A stretch of DNA of 47,818 bases. It comes from Salinisphaera sp. Q1T1-3. Its GTDB lineage: Bacteria > Pseudomonadota > Gammaproteobacteria > Nevskiales > Salinisphaeraceae. Below are positions 27,467 to 36,402 of this stretch, piece by piece. The number at the start of each line of letters is the position of its first letter. Position 1 is the first letter of the stretch. The notes under the pieces were generated by a model. It did not search any database and was not told where the DNA came from. It was given only the letters and a program-made list of their open reading frames with translations. Position numbers and translations under genes: made by a program. The stretch covers positions 1-47,818 of the forward strand of contig NZ_QZWD01000023.1 in the NCBI RefSeq assembly GCF_003602005.1, written 5' to 3'.

Positions 27467-29257
27467 ATGGCGCGTATTCCCCAGTCCTTCATCGATCAGC
27501 TGCTGGAGCGGACGGATATCGTCTCGCTGATCGATGCACGCGTCTCGCTCAAGAAAGCCGGGCGTGACTACAGCGCCTGCTGTCCCTTCCACGACGAGAA
27601 CACACCGTCGTTCACGGTCTCCCCGACCAAGCAGTTCTATTACTGTTTCGGGTGCGGCGCGACCGGCACGGCCATCAGCTTCCTGATGGAATACGACCGG
27701 CTCGAATTCCGTGATGCCGTCGATGTCCTGGCCCAGGCGGCCGGCATGACCCTGCCCACCGACGAGACGGACGACAAACCGACCGGCCCGCCGCGTGCGC
27801 CATTGCTCGAAGCCATGCAACGGGCCGATCGCCATTATCGAAAGGCGCTGCGCAACAGTCCGGAGACCATCGCCTATCTGAAAGAACGCGGCGTGACCGG
27901 CGACATGGCACGCTGCTTCGGCCTGGGCTTTGCCGCCGACGCCTGGGACGATCTGACAAGACGCATGCCGGACAAGAAGGCCGCCTCCGAGGCGGGCCTG
28001 CTCATCGAGCGCGATAACGGCGGCTGGTTCGATCGGTTCCGTAATCGCCTGATGTTTCCCATCCGCGATACCCGGGGGCGCACCATCGCCTTCGGCGGAC
28101 GCACGCTCGGCGACGACAAGGCCAAGTACCTCAACTCTCCGGAAACGCCGCTGTTCCACAAGTCGGACCAGATGTACGGCCTCTACGAGGCACGTCAGGC
28201 GATGCGCGATCTGCCCCGCCTGCTCGTCGTCGAAGGCTACATGGACGTGATCGCGCTTGCCCAGCACGGCTTTCCCAATGCCGTGGCCACGCTCGGCACG
28301 GCCACCACAGCGAGCCATCTGACCACGCTGTTTCGTCATACACAGGAAGTGATGTTCTGTTTCGACGGCGATTCGGCCGGTGTGCGGGCGGCCCGCCGCG
28401 CGATGGAGATCAGCCTGCCGGTGATGCGCGGCGCACGTCGGGTGCGTTTCCTGTTTCTGCCCGAAGGCGAGGACCCCGACACGCTCGTACATGGCGAGAA
28501 CGGGCGCGAGGCCATGCAGGCCGCCATCGACGCGGCACGACCGGCCTCGGAAGTTCTGCTCGACTCGCTCACCGACGGGCTCGACCTGAGCCGTGCCGAT
28601 GGCCGCGCCGAATTGATCGAGCGCGCGCGCAAGCCCATCAACACGCTCCCACCGGAAGCATTCCGGGCCGAATTGATCGGCGAGATCGCCACCCTGTCGC
28701 GTCTGCCGGCCGACGATCTGCGTACGTTGTATGCCGACGGCGGCCAGAGTGCGCAGCCGGCGGCGCGCTCGGCGTCGACGAGTACCGGCACGTCGCATAC
28801 CGCGGCGGCCGATGAAGCAGCCCGTGTCTCGCCGATCACACGGGCCCTGGCACTGCTACTCGCCGACACCACGCTCGCCGCCCAGGCGCATCACGCGGTC
28901 GCGGACCTCAACGATCACGACAATCCGGGCGCGCAAATTCTGGCCGAGGCGATTGACTTTTTCGAAAAAAACCCAAATGTCTCCGTTGCACGATGGCTAG
29001 AACGCCATCGGGACAACCGATTCTTTTCGCGACTTCAGACGCTGGCATCACAACAGCCACCGGGTGACACGGAACAGCGGGCCGCCGAATTCAACGATGC
29101 CATCGCCCGGCTGTCGCGCCAGCGTCGCTCGCGACAAACCTTGCGACAACGCTACAACGCGTTGATCGCCAAGCAGGAAAGCGGACCGCTGGATGCAGCG
29201 GCTGCACAGGAGTTGAAGGACGTCTTGAGCCAGCTACAGGGCGACATCGAAACCTGA
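27467..29257 (+). CDS. dnaG: DNA primase
   Basis: Synthesises RNA primers at the replication fork. The N-terminal CHC2 zinc finger (CCPFHDE ... YYCFGCG, about residues 38-62) is followed by the Toprim catalytic core with [11 protein letters not shown] and [13 protein letters not shown], and a C-terminal helicase-interaction domain after a Ser/Thr/Ala-rich linker (about 425-445). The ATG at 27467 gives [13 protein letters not shown] as in relatives (596 residues); a GTG two codons earlier is the alternative. It is third in the operon. Confidence 0.97.
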   Translation: MARIPQSFIDQLLERTDIVSLIDARVSLKKAGRDYSACCPFHDENTPSFTVSPTKQFYYCFGCGATGTAISFLMEYDRLEFRDAVDVLAQAAGMTLPTDETDDKPTGPPRAPLLEAMQRADRHYRKALRNSPETIAYLKERGVTGDMARCFGLGFAADAWDDLTRRMPDKKAASEAGLLIERDNGGWFDRFRNRLMFPIRDTRGRTIAFGGRTLGDDKAKYLNSPETPLFHKSDQMYGLYEARQAMRDLPRLLVVEGYMDVIALAQHGFPNAVATLGTATTASHLTTLFRHTQEVMFCFDGDSAGVRAARRAMEISLPVMRGARRVRFLFLPEGEDPDTLVHGENGREAMQAAIDAARPASEVLLDSLTDGLDLSRADGRAELIERARKPINTLPPEAFRAELIGEIATLSRLPADDLRTLYADGGQSAQPAARSASTSTGTSHTAAADEAARVSPITRALALLLADTTLAAQAHHAVADLNDHDNPGAQILAEAIDFFEKNPNVSVARWLERHRDNRFFSRLQTLASQQPPGDTEQRAAEFNDAIARLSRQRRSRQTLRQRYNALIAKQESGPLDAAAAQELKDVLSQLQGDIET

Positions 29258-29293
29258 ACCCGCGTCGTTCGCGTCGCCGCCCCCAGGCGCCGA

Positions 29294-29302
29294 TGCTAGA
29301 AT
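29294..29302 (+). promoter_or_regulatory. Extended -10 promoter element before rpoD
   Basis: TGCTAGAAT is a near-consensus extended -10 in the 98-nt gap between dnaG and rpoD. No good -35 is present at 17 bp, which extended -10 promoters tolerate. It would let rpoD be transcribed independently of rpsU, with a leader of about 47 nt. Confidence 0.5.
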
Positions 29303-29355
29303 GGTGGGTTATCGCCGAGTTCGCCCTGCCCCAGATTCAAAACGCAGCGAGTCAC

Positions 29356-31206
29356 ATGAGCAGCAAAGACAAGAAATCCCAGCTTCGGCTGTTGATCGCC
29401 CACGGCAAGCAGAAAGGGTATCTCACCTACGCCGAGGTCAACGATACCTTGCCTGACGATATCGTCGATCCGGAGCAGATCGAAGACATCGTCAACATGA
29501 TCAGCGACATGGGCATCACGGTGCACGAGCAGGCACCGGATGAGGACGATCTGTCGATCGACGGCAATGCCGTCAACGACGATGACGACGACGATGCCGA
29601 GGAAGCCGCCGCCACGCTGGCCGCGCTCGATCCGCAGTTCGGGCGCACCACGGACCCGGTGCGCATGTACATGCGCGAGATGGGCACCGTCGAGTTGCTC
29701 GATCGCCAGGGTGAGATCCGCATCGCCAAGCGCATCGAGGAAGGCCTGTCCGAGATGATGTACTCGCTGGCCTATTTCCCGGCGACCACCGGGCGGCTGC
29801 TCGAGTTGTGGGAACAGGTCGATGCCGGCGACAAGCGTCTGTCGGATCTCATCGTGGGCTTCGTGGACCCGGATACCGGCGATCCGATTGTCGCCAACGA
29901 GGAAGAAGCGGAAGCCGCCGAGGCCCCCGAGGCCGAAGAAGAGGCCGAGGACGAAGACGAGGAAGAGACCAGCTCGGCGGCGCCGAGCAATGACGGTCCT
30001 GATCCGGAAGAGGCCAATGTCCAGTTCGCCGAGCTCAAGCGACTGCATGCCCAGGCCGTGTCCTGTCTCGAGGACAAGGGCCGTGAACATGCGCAGACGG
30101 AAGTGGCGCTGGCTGGCCTGGCCACGCATTTCATGCGCTTCAAGCTCGTACCCAAGACCGCCGACGACCTCACGCTGCAGCTGCGCACGGCGATGATCGA
30201 CATCCGCAGCGCGGAACGCGACATGCTGCGCATCTGCGTCAACGAGGCCGGCATGCCGCGTCGCGACTTCGTGCGACAGCTGCCCGAGAACATCACCAAT
30301 GAGGATTGGCTGGACAAGCTGATCCGTGCCAAACGTCGTTATTCCTCGACGATCGCGAGCCGGCGCGAGGATATCGTGCGGCACATGGGACGGATCCGCG
30401 AAATCGAGACCGAGTCTTCCCTTGACGTCAATCACATCAAGGAAATCAACCGCAAGATGTCGATTGGCGAGGCCAAGGCCCGCCGCGCCAAGAAGGAGAT
30501 GGTCGAGGCGAACCTCCGTCTGGTGATCTCGATCGCGAAGAAATACACCAACCGTGGTCTGCAGTTCCTGGATCTCATTCAGGAAGGCAACATCGGCCTG
30601 ATGAAGGCGGTCGACAAATTCGAATACCGCCGCGGTTACAAGTTCTCGACCTATGCAACGTGGTGGATCCGTCAGGCCATCACGCGTTCGATCGCCGATC
30701 AGGCGCGCACCATTCGTATCCCGGTGCACATGATCGAAACGATCAACAAGCTCAACCGCATCTCGCGGCAGATGCTCCAGGAGATGGGCCGCGAACCCTC
30801 CCCGGAGGAACTGGCCGAGCGCATGGAAATGCCCGAAGAGAAGGTGCGCAAGGTCCTCAAGATCGCCAAGGAGCCGATCTCGATGGAAACGCCGATCGGC
30901 GACGACGAGGATTCGCACCTCGGCGACTTCATCGAGGACATCAATGCCATCGCGCCGGACGACTCCGCGTCGGGCGAATCACTGCGCGAGGCCACGCACA
31001 ACACGCTGGCCAGCCTGACACCGCGTGAGGCCAAGGTCCTGCGCATGCGCTTCGGCATCGACATGAACACCGACCACACCCTCGAAGAAGTCGGCAAGCA
31101 GTTCGATGTCACCCGCGAGCGTATCCGTCAGATAGAGGCCAAGGCGCTGCGCAAGCTGCGCCATCCGTCGCGTGCCACGTTCCTCAAGAGCTTTCTTGAC
31201 GAATAG
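29356..31206 (+). CDS. rpoD: RNA polymerase primary sigma factor RpoD (sigma70)
   Basis: Housekeeping sigma factor of 616 residues. Region 1.1 begins [27 protein letters not shown] non-conserved spacer holds a strongly acidic run at about residues 182-220. Regions 2.1-2.4 are intact ([35 protein letters not shown]), followed by region 3 and region 4.2 ([20 protein letters not shown]). The ATG at 29356 matches the usual start; the open frame extends 21 codons upstream across the promoter. A strong terminator follows. Confidence 0.98.
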   Translation: MSSKDKKSQLRLLIAHGKQKGYLTYAEVNDTLPDDIVDPEQIEDIVNMISDMGITVHEQAPDEDDLSIDGNAVNDDDDDDAEEAAATLAALDPQFGRTTDPVRMYMREMGTVELLDRQGEIRIAKRIEEGLSEMMYSLAYFPATTGRLLELWEQVDAGDKRLSDLIVGFVDPDTGDPIVANEEEAEAAEAPEAEEEAEDEDEEETSSAAPSNDGPDPEEANVQFAELKRLHAQAVSCLEDKGREHAQTEVALAGLATHFMRFKLVPKTADDLTLQLRTAMIDIRSAERDMLRICVNEAGMPRRDFVRQLPENITNEDWLDKLIRAKRRYSSTIASRREDIVRHMGRIREIETESSLDVNHIKEINRKMSIGEAKARRAKKEMVEANLRLVISIAKKYTNRGLQFLDLIQEGNIGLMKAVDKFEYRRGYKFSTYATWWIRQAITRSIADQARTIRIPVHMIETINKLNRISRQMLQEMGREPSPEELAERMEMPEEKVRKVLKIAKEPISMETPIGDDEDSHLGDFIEDINAIAPDDSASGESLREATHNTLASLTPREAKVLRMRFGIDMNTDHTLEEVGKQFDVTRERIRQIEAKALRKLRHPSRATFLKSFLDE

Positions 31207-31233
31207 ACGCACCGACACAACGCTTGTCTGTTC

Positions 31234-31269
31234 AACTGCCCCGCGTCGGACGACGCGGGGCAGTTTTTT
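31234..31269 (+). terminator. Intrinsic terminator after rpoD
   Basis: A perfect 14-bp stem (AACTGCCCCGCGTC / GACGCGGGGCAGTT), a 4-nt loop and a run of Ts end the macromolecular-synthesis operon 27 nt after the rpoD stop codon. Confidence 0.92.
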
Positions 31270-31764
31270 GGGCAGCGCATGCGTCGCAACACCCCGCATC
31301 GCGACGTTTGGCAGGCACGTTGCCCGTGTTTTTGTCGGATCACACCTCGATTGCGCACGCGCAATTGGGATACAGTCAGTTCGTATGCCGAGCTTGTATT
31401 CGGGGGGACGTGTGTTCAAACAAACCACGGCCGTATCCACGGCCCGGGCGCGAGGTTGTAGCCATCATGCGGTCGGCATGCCATCGTCATACGGTCACTG
31501 GACCGTCTCGCCCAGCGATCGCCGGCTGCACATGCGTCTTCGGGCCCACACTCTTGCTTGAACCGCCGTCACCAGTTCCATCAGCCCGACAGCCGCCCGC
31601 GCCACGCATGACGCGCGCTGACACAGCTTGCCAGGCACGAGCCCACATCGCCGCCGCGCCCGGCGCCAATGCGAACGGCCAACCGCACGCGCGATACCTC
31701 GATACCCGCCTGAAAATCCGCACACGGGGCATGCCACGGCGCGTGCCGGATCCAGAACGCTAGC
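31270..31764. other. Non-coding region between rpoD and the EAL gene
   Basis: No open frame here looks like a protein. An inverted repeat ATTGCG-CACG-CGCAAT lies at 31350-31365, followed at once by GATACAGT, a possible -10. This could be an operator-promoter for the phosphodiesterase gene, which would then have a leader of nearly 390 nt. Nothing else is recognised. Confidence 0.35.
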
Positions 31765-34092
31765 ATGCGCCTATTGCGGAACTTCACTCGGCTACGCGCC
31801 CGCATGTTCGTGGCACTGCTGATCTTCGCGCTGATCGCGGAAAGCAGCGTCGCACTCGCGGTACTGCGCCTGAACTACCTGCGCGCCGTGCATCAGGCCG
31901 ACCAGAGCCTGGTGGTCGGCACCCGGGTGATGCGGCAGTTCATGGTCGAACGGGACCGACAGCTCTCGCTCATGGTCGATATCCTCACCTCGAGCCCCGA
32001 CTTCAAGTCCGCGATTAGCCTCGGCGAGCAGCGCACCCTGCACAGCGCATTGCAGCATTTCAACGAGCGCGTGCATGCCGACGTCTCGGTCCTGCTGTCC
32101 CCCGAGGGCCGATTGCGCGATTCCGTCGGCGGCGGCCGATTGCTTCAAGGGCCCAGCGGTACACTCGATCCGCTCATCGATGATGCCCGACGCGCGGGTA
32201 GCAGTAGCGGTCTCGTGATGATTCACAACCGCCCCGCACAGTTCGTCATCGTCCCCATCCGGGACAATCATCTCTTGGCCTGGGCCGGCATGGGATTCGC
32301 AATCGACGGCGAGCTGGCCCGCACGCTGCATATGCTCACCGGCCTGCGCGTGACGTTCATCGCCTCGCACCACGGGCGACCGGTCTTTCGTGTATCCAGC
32401 GACGAACAGGACACCGCACCGAATGAAGACATTCCGCACGTCACACTGCGACGCACACTGCTCGATGCCGGCGACCGTCGACTCGATGTCCGCCTGAGCC
32501 TGCCCAACGGCGAAGTCCTGACCGGCTATTACGCCCTGGCGCGTCGTCTGATATTCATCTTCATCGCGACACTCGCAGCCAGCGGCCTGCTGGCGTTCTG
32601 GCTGTCTCGCCGGCTTTCGGCGCCGCTCGACCAACTCAGCCGGTTCGCACGCACGGTCGCCGACGGCGAATACTCCAACCCGCCGCCCAGTCGTGGCATC
32701 GGCGAGCTCGATCAGCTGGCCACCGCCTTGACCGAGATGCGCGATGCGGTGCGCGAGCGCGAGGCCAGAGTTCGACATCAGGCAAGCCACGATGCCCTTA
32801 CCGGCCTGCCCAATCGCGGGCTCGCCCGCGAGCATCTCGACCGGATGCTGCGCGAGGGCCAGTCCTTCGTCGCCGTCCGGCTCGCGGTACGCGGGTTTCA
32901 ACGCATCAACAGCGCGCTGGGCTATCAACTCGGCGACCGCGCGCTCCAGACCGTATCCGAGCGCCTGCGCGAGGCAACCGACGACGACTCGTTCGTCGCG
33001 CGCACCGAAGGCAACGACTTCCTGATCGCGTGCCCGAACATCGAAACGGAGTCCGGGCTGCACGAACGCTGGCAGCGCGTACGCGAAACGCTCGAACAGC
33101 CGATGCCCCTGGCCGGCACCACGCTACAGCTCGAATTCGCCATTGGCGCCCTGTTCAGTCCTGCGGATGCCGACGACGTGGAGACCGTCTGGCGTCGCTC
33201 GACGATCGCCCTCGGACAGGCCGTCGAACATCGCGGCACGCTCGTGTTCTATCACCCCGGCATGGACGAACAGCAGAACCGCGAGCTGACGATCATCCGA
33301 GACCTGGCCCGCGCCGTGGCCCGCGACGAACTGTCTCTCGTCTATCAACCCAAGCTGAATCTGGCGACCGGCCGGATCGCGCACGTCGAAGCCCTCGTAC
33401 GATGGCAGCACCCGACGCTCGGCTTCGTACCACCGGACGAATTCATCGGCCTGGCCGAGCGCTCCGGTCAGATCGACACCATTACCGGCTGGGTCTGCGA
33501 GGCGGCGGCGAGCCAGCTGAGCGCCTGGCAGGCTGCCGGCATCGACCTCGGCATGGCACTCAATCTCTCGGCCGATGAAATCGCCAACGACGATCTGCCT
33601 CGGATGATCAAACCCGTGCTGCGTACCGCGCGCACGCCGAGCGCGATCACGCTCGAAGTCACGGAAAGCGCCATACTGCGCGAACCTGCTGCCGCACGCG
33701 CCAACCTCGCCCATCTGCAACGATACGGCGCGCGCATCGCCGTCGACGACTTCGGTACCGGCTACTCCTCGTTCTCGCAGCTCGGCCAACTCAGTGCCGA
33801 CGAGCTCAAGATCGACAAGTCACTCGTGCAGACGCTCGAAAGCGCTACCGCCAACCAGCACATCGTCAATGCGATTATCAGCCTGGGACACCGACTCGGA
33901 TTGAGCGTTGTCGCCGAAGGCGTGGAGAACGCCCAGACCCTGCAGTTCCTCGCCGCGCACGACGTCGACGCCATCCAGGGCTTCTTCCTGGCCCGACCCA
34001 TGACGCCCCAGGATCTGACCGAGTGGCTCGCGCAGCCCATACCGGCCGCCGTGCGCGAGGCCATCACCACCGCCGCGCGCCCTGAACTCTGA
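31765..34092 (+). CDS. Membrane c-di-GMP phosphodiesterase with degenerate GGDEF domain
   Basis: Inner-membrane signalling protein of 775 residues. Order: TM1 (about 14-34), a periplasmic sensor domain (about 35-255, Cache-like size), TM2 (about 260-280), HAMP, GGDEF, EAL. The GGDEF signature is degenerate (EGNDF, residues 415-419), so cyclase activity is unlikely. The EAL domain looks catalytically complete: EALVRW with E542, the Asn in ALNLSADE, LEVTES, DDFGTGYS with D661-D662, KIDKS, AEGVEN and QGFFLARP. It probably hydrolyses c-di-GMP in response to an external cue, with the GGDEF part as a possible GTP-sensing module. Confidence 0.88.
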   Translation: MRLLRNFTRLRARMFVALLIFALIAESSVALAVLRLNYLRAVHQADQSLVVGTRVMRQFMVERDRQLSLMVDILTSSPDFKSAISLGEQRTLHSALQHFNERVHADVSVLLSPEGRLRDSVGGGRLLQGPSGTLDPLIDDARRAGSSSGLVMIHNRPAQFVIVPIRDNHLLAWAGMGFAIDGELARTLHMLTGLRVTFIASHHGRPVFRVSSDEQDTAPNEDIPHVTLRRTLLDAGDRRLDVRLSLPNGEVLTGYYALARRLIFIFIATLAASGLLAFWLSRRLSAPLDQLSRFARTVADGEYSNPPPSRGIGELDQLATALTEMRDAVREREARVRHQASHDALTGLPNRGLAREHLDRMLREGQSFVAVRLAVRGFQRINSALGYQLGDRALQTVSERLREATDDDSFVARTEGNDFLIACPNIETESGLHERWQRVRETLEQPMPLAGTTLQLEFAIGALFSPADADDVETVWRRSTIALGQAVEHRGTLVFYHPGMDEQQNRELTIIRDLARAVARDELSLVYQPKLNLATGRIAHVEALVRWQHPTLGFVPPDEFIGLAERSGQIDTITGWVCEAAASQLSAWQAAGIDLGMALNLSADEIANDDLPRMIKPVLRTARTPSAITLEVTESAILREPAAARANLAHLQRYGARIAVDDFGTGYSSFSQLGQLSADELKIDKSLVQTLESATANQHIVNAIISLGHRLGLSVVAEGVENAQTLQFLAAHDVDAIQGFFLARPMTPQDLTEWLAQPIPAAVREAITTAARPEL

Positions 34093-34151
34093 AAAGACAG
34101 GTCGGATCTCGCACCGTCGTCCGACACGCTGGCGTGCAGCACCGATCACGG

Positions 34152-34180
34152 TTGGCCTCGATCGGCGCGCCGCGTATAGT
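34152..34180 (+). promoter_or_regulatory. Promoter of tRNA-Ile2
   Basis: TTGGCC (34152-34157), a 17-bp spacer and TATAGT (34175-34180). The tRNA begins 17 nt downstream of the -10, leaving a 5' leader of about 10 nt to be trimmed by RNase P. Confidence 0.65.
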
Positions 34181-34196
34181 GCCAAACGCTTGCGCA

Positions 34197-34272
<76 letters not shown>

Positions 34273-34787
34273 ATCGGATCAGTGACCTGGGATGAGCGTA
34301 CTGCACGTAAGCGTCTCGACTGAACGCTCGGACTCATCCGTGGGAAACGGCGGCGGCCTGCCACAGGGCAACCGGTCGCGGCAGATCATCGCCGGCCAGG
34401 GGTCGAGCTTGGCGCTACCGAGTCACGAGACCGGGCCCATGGGGGAGTGCGGTTTCTGCCTCGGCTCTGAATAGCCATCCGTGATCGACACGGGCTGACG
34501 ATCTCGCCGGGTCCGATTCTGCGAGAGCATATCGCTTGCGGACTTGCCAGGCGCAATGGGCGCTCTTCCTCAAGACCAGCGCTGTTCAAAAACGCCCTGA
34601 CCATCCCATCACAATGGCGACGGTTCGGGTTATAAAACGCGTCAATGAGAAGATAGCGGCTCTGGCCAGATCACATACCTTGTTCAGGCGCGAGACGCAC
34701 AGCCGCACTCGCGATTTTCATAGTGGGTGCTGGCGATGATCGCGCGGTTTCATGCCTCAGCACGATGGCCGACCGAATCGAGCCGCG
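34273..34787. other. Gene-free stretch downstream of tRNA-Ile2
   Basis: About 515 bp without a recognisable gene, and with locally lower G+C (around 34580-34740) than the neighbours. The 11-mer GACCGGGCCCA of the tRNA 3' end (34259-34269) recurs at 34429-34439. A short frame from 34612 (MATVRVIKRVNEKIAALA...) looks protein-like for about 20 residues and then loses character; it may be a gene remnant. No integrase is seen. Confidence 0.4.
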
Positions 34788-35393
34788 TTACGGCTCACGC
34801 CGATATTGCCAGAGCGTTGCCGGGGGCCAGTTGCGCTGAATGCGCCGCCAGCGCGTGGCGCTGTATCCCCATCGCTCGAGCCGATGTCGGCGTACCGGCG
34901 AGCCCGGGAGATAGGTGATCTGGGTGAAACAGGCGCTCGACGCGGCGTGGGTGAAACAGCCGTCTAGCACGGCCCGCTGGTCCGGTGTATCGAAATTGAG
35001 AATCGGCAGCGTGGACAGGATCGCACCGACGTGCTCGTGTCCGCGGCGGCGGAGCAAACGCGCGATCGTGGGCGCCAGCGCGCGTGCATCAAGGCAGAGC
35101 ATGCCCGCCGGGCCGAAGCGCCGGCACAATCTGGCATGCAGGATGTGATCGGCCTCGACTGCGATCAGGCGATTCCGATCGAGGCCCGCGGCCAACAACG
35201 TTGCCGTGATCGGACCGGTGCCGGCGCCGAGTTCGACGATGAGGCCATCCGGCGCCGCTGTCGCAGCGTCGACGAATGCCGCACCGACGGCGGCACTGCT
35301 CGGTGCCCAGGTCGCGATCTGGCGCGGCTTGGTCAACCAAAGTCGCCAGAGCGTCGTGAAATCGGACAACGAGGGAGCGGTTCGCGTATTCAT
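34788..35393 (-). CDS. PmtA-like SAM-dependent phospholipid/aminolipid N-methyltransferase
   Basis: Class I SAM methyltransferase of 201 residues, closest in appearance to the rhizobial PmtA family that methylates phosphatidylethanolamine. Motif I is VELGAGTGPITATLL (about 53-67), the acidic loop is AVEADHIL, then LDARAL, and the post-I segment ILSTLPILNF resembles the S-x-LP motif of PmtA. There is no signal peptide; a peripheral membrane role is expected. It is divergent from an OlsB-like acyltransferase across a 142-bp gap with Pho-box-like repeats. That context makes ornithine lipid (OlsG-type methylation) an attractive substrate. KsgA-like rRNA methylation is less likely. Confidence 0.65.
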   Translation of the reverse strand: MNTRTAPSLSDFTTLWRLWLTKPRQIATWAPSSAAVGAAFVDAATAAPDGLIVELGAGTGPITATLLAAGLDRNRLIAVEADHILHARLCRRFGPAGMLCLDARALAPTIARLLRRRGHEHVGAILSTLPILNFDTPDQRAVLDGCFTHAASSACFTQITYLPGSPVRRHRLERWGYSATRWRRIQRNWPPATLWQYRREP

Positions 35394-35415
35394 GGCATCA
35401 GCTAACCGCGGCGAC

Positions 35416-35433
35416 GTGACCGGTCGATGACAA
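35416..35433 (-). promoter_or_regulatory. Pho-box-like repeat facing the PmtA-like gene
   Basis: On the minus strand the sequence is TTGTCAT-CGAC-CGGTCAC. It matches the 7-4-7 PhoB box (two CTGTCAY units with a 4-bp spacer) at 12 of 14 unit positions. TTAGCT lies exactly 10 bp further on, where PhoB promoters place the -10, although this hexamer is weak; the ATG follows after 6 nt. Confidence 0.55.
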
Positions 35434-35450
35434 TCGCCGGCATGCGGCAG

Positions 35451-35490
35451 GCGTCATGAACCGTTCACGGCGGCGTCATCGGACCATCAT
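35451..35490 (+). promoter_or_regulatory. Array of four Pho-box-like units facing olsB
   Basis: Four 7-bp units with an exact 11-bp period: GCGTCAT (35451), CGTTCAC (35462), GCGTCAT (35473), CCATCAT (35484). All four contain TCA at the same place, and each matches CTGTCAY at 5 of 7 positions. CACAAT (35501-35506), a 4/6 match to the -10, begins 10 bp after the last unit, the spacing used at PhoB-activated promoters. This indicates likely control by phosphate starvation. Confidence 0.6.
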
Positions 35491-35535
35491 GCGTCCTGAC
35501 CACAATCGGCGGCAGTTCAACCCGCGGAGATCGCC

Positions 35536-36336
35536 ATGTCCGCCGTATTACCGCTACTGGATCGATTGCACCGCACCGGCCGTTTCGCCTACGGCTTCGC
35601 CCAGACCGATGCCGACCTCGAGGACAGTCTCGCCCTGCGGCATCGCGTGTTCGTCTCGGAAATGGGCGCTCAAGCCCACGGCGGGCCGAACCGTGAAACC
35701 GACGCGCTGGATGCGTATTGCCTGCACGTGATCGTGCGCGATGCCCATACCAGGGAAATGGTCGCCAGTACCCGCGTGCTCACGCACGAGGCGGCAATCG
35801 CGGCCGGCGGCTTCTACTCGGCCCACGAGTTCGATATCGATCGGGTACTGGCCTGCCCTGGCCGCTTTCTCGAGATCGGGCGCACGTGCGTCGCCGCCGA
35901 ACATCGCCACGGCGGCGCCATCACGGCGCTGTGGTCGGGCCTTGCCGAGCTGGTGCGCAGCGATCATTACGATCATTTGATCGGCTGCGCGAGTATCGAT
36001 CTCCGGGATGGCCTCGGCCACGCGCATGCGATCTGTCGACGCATCCACGCACAGGCCGCCAGCGATGCCACCCGACGCGTACGACCGTATCGACAGCTGC
36101 CGCCTGCCGCCGAGGCACTGCCGGGCTCTGTTTGCCTGCCGCCTTTGATCAAGGCATATCTGCGTATTGGCGCGCGGGTCGGTGGGCCACCCTGTCACGA
36201 TCCGGATTTCAACGTCGCCGATGTCTTCATGCATCTCGATCTCGGCGCGCTGACGCCCCGCTATGCCCGGCATTTTCTGGGCGCGCCGAAAGACATGGCC
36301 ACGCCCGGTCGGCGGCTGGCGCGCGTTGCGTTATAA
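35536..36336 (+). CDS. olsB: OlsB-like ornithine N-acyltransferase (COG3176, GNAT fold)
   Basis: Probable acyl-ACP-dependent acyltransferase forming lyso-ornithine lipid from ornithine and a 3-hydroxyacyl chain. The 266-residue protein has the family marks: LRHRVFVSEMGA near the N-terminus, HEFDIDRVL, FLEIGRTCV, ALWSGLAELV, LIGCASIDL, LPPLIKAYLRIGARVGGPP and the C-terminal RYARHFLG. CGGAGA precedes the ATG at good spacing. The second acyltransferase OlsA is not in the window. Some COG3176 proteins have other amine acceptors, so the substrate is an inference. uppP follows after 66 nt. Confidence 0.8.
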   Translation: MSAVLPLLDRLHRTGRFAYGFAQTDADLEDSLALRHRVFVSEMGAQAHGGPNRETDALDAYCLHVIVRDAHTREMVASTRVLTHEAAIAAGGFYSAHEFDIDRVLACPGRFLEIGRTCVAAEHRHGGAITALWSGLAELVRSDHYDHLIGCASIDLRDGLGHAHAICRRIHAQAASDATRRVRPYRQLPPAAEALPGSVCLPPLIKAYLRIGARVGGPPCHDPDFNVADVFMHLDLGALTPRYARHFLGAPKDMATPGRRLARVAL

Positions 36337-36402
36337 AGACAGCGGCCGCGGCCTGGCCACGCCCTGTAAGCTGTGCCCTTTTATCAAAGGGCAAAGGACG
36401 AC

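Noticed and set aside
26876-28798. A 640-codon open frame antisense to yqeY and dnaG
   Set aside because: Overlaps two certain genes; its low-complexity residues arise from the reverse complement of dnaG codons.
34536-34739. Short frames in the gap after tRNA-Ile2 as genes
   Set aside because: Only a 20-residue protein-like stretch is visible, without ribosome-binding site or recognisable family; kept as a possible remnant only.
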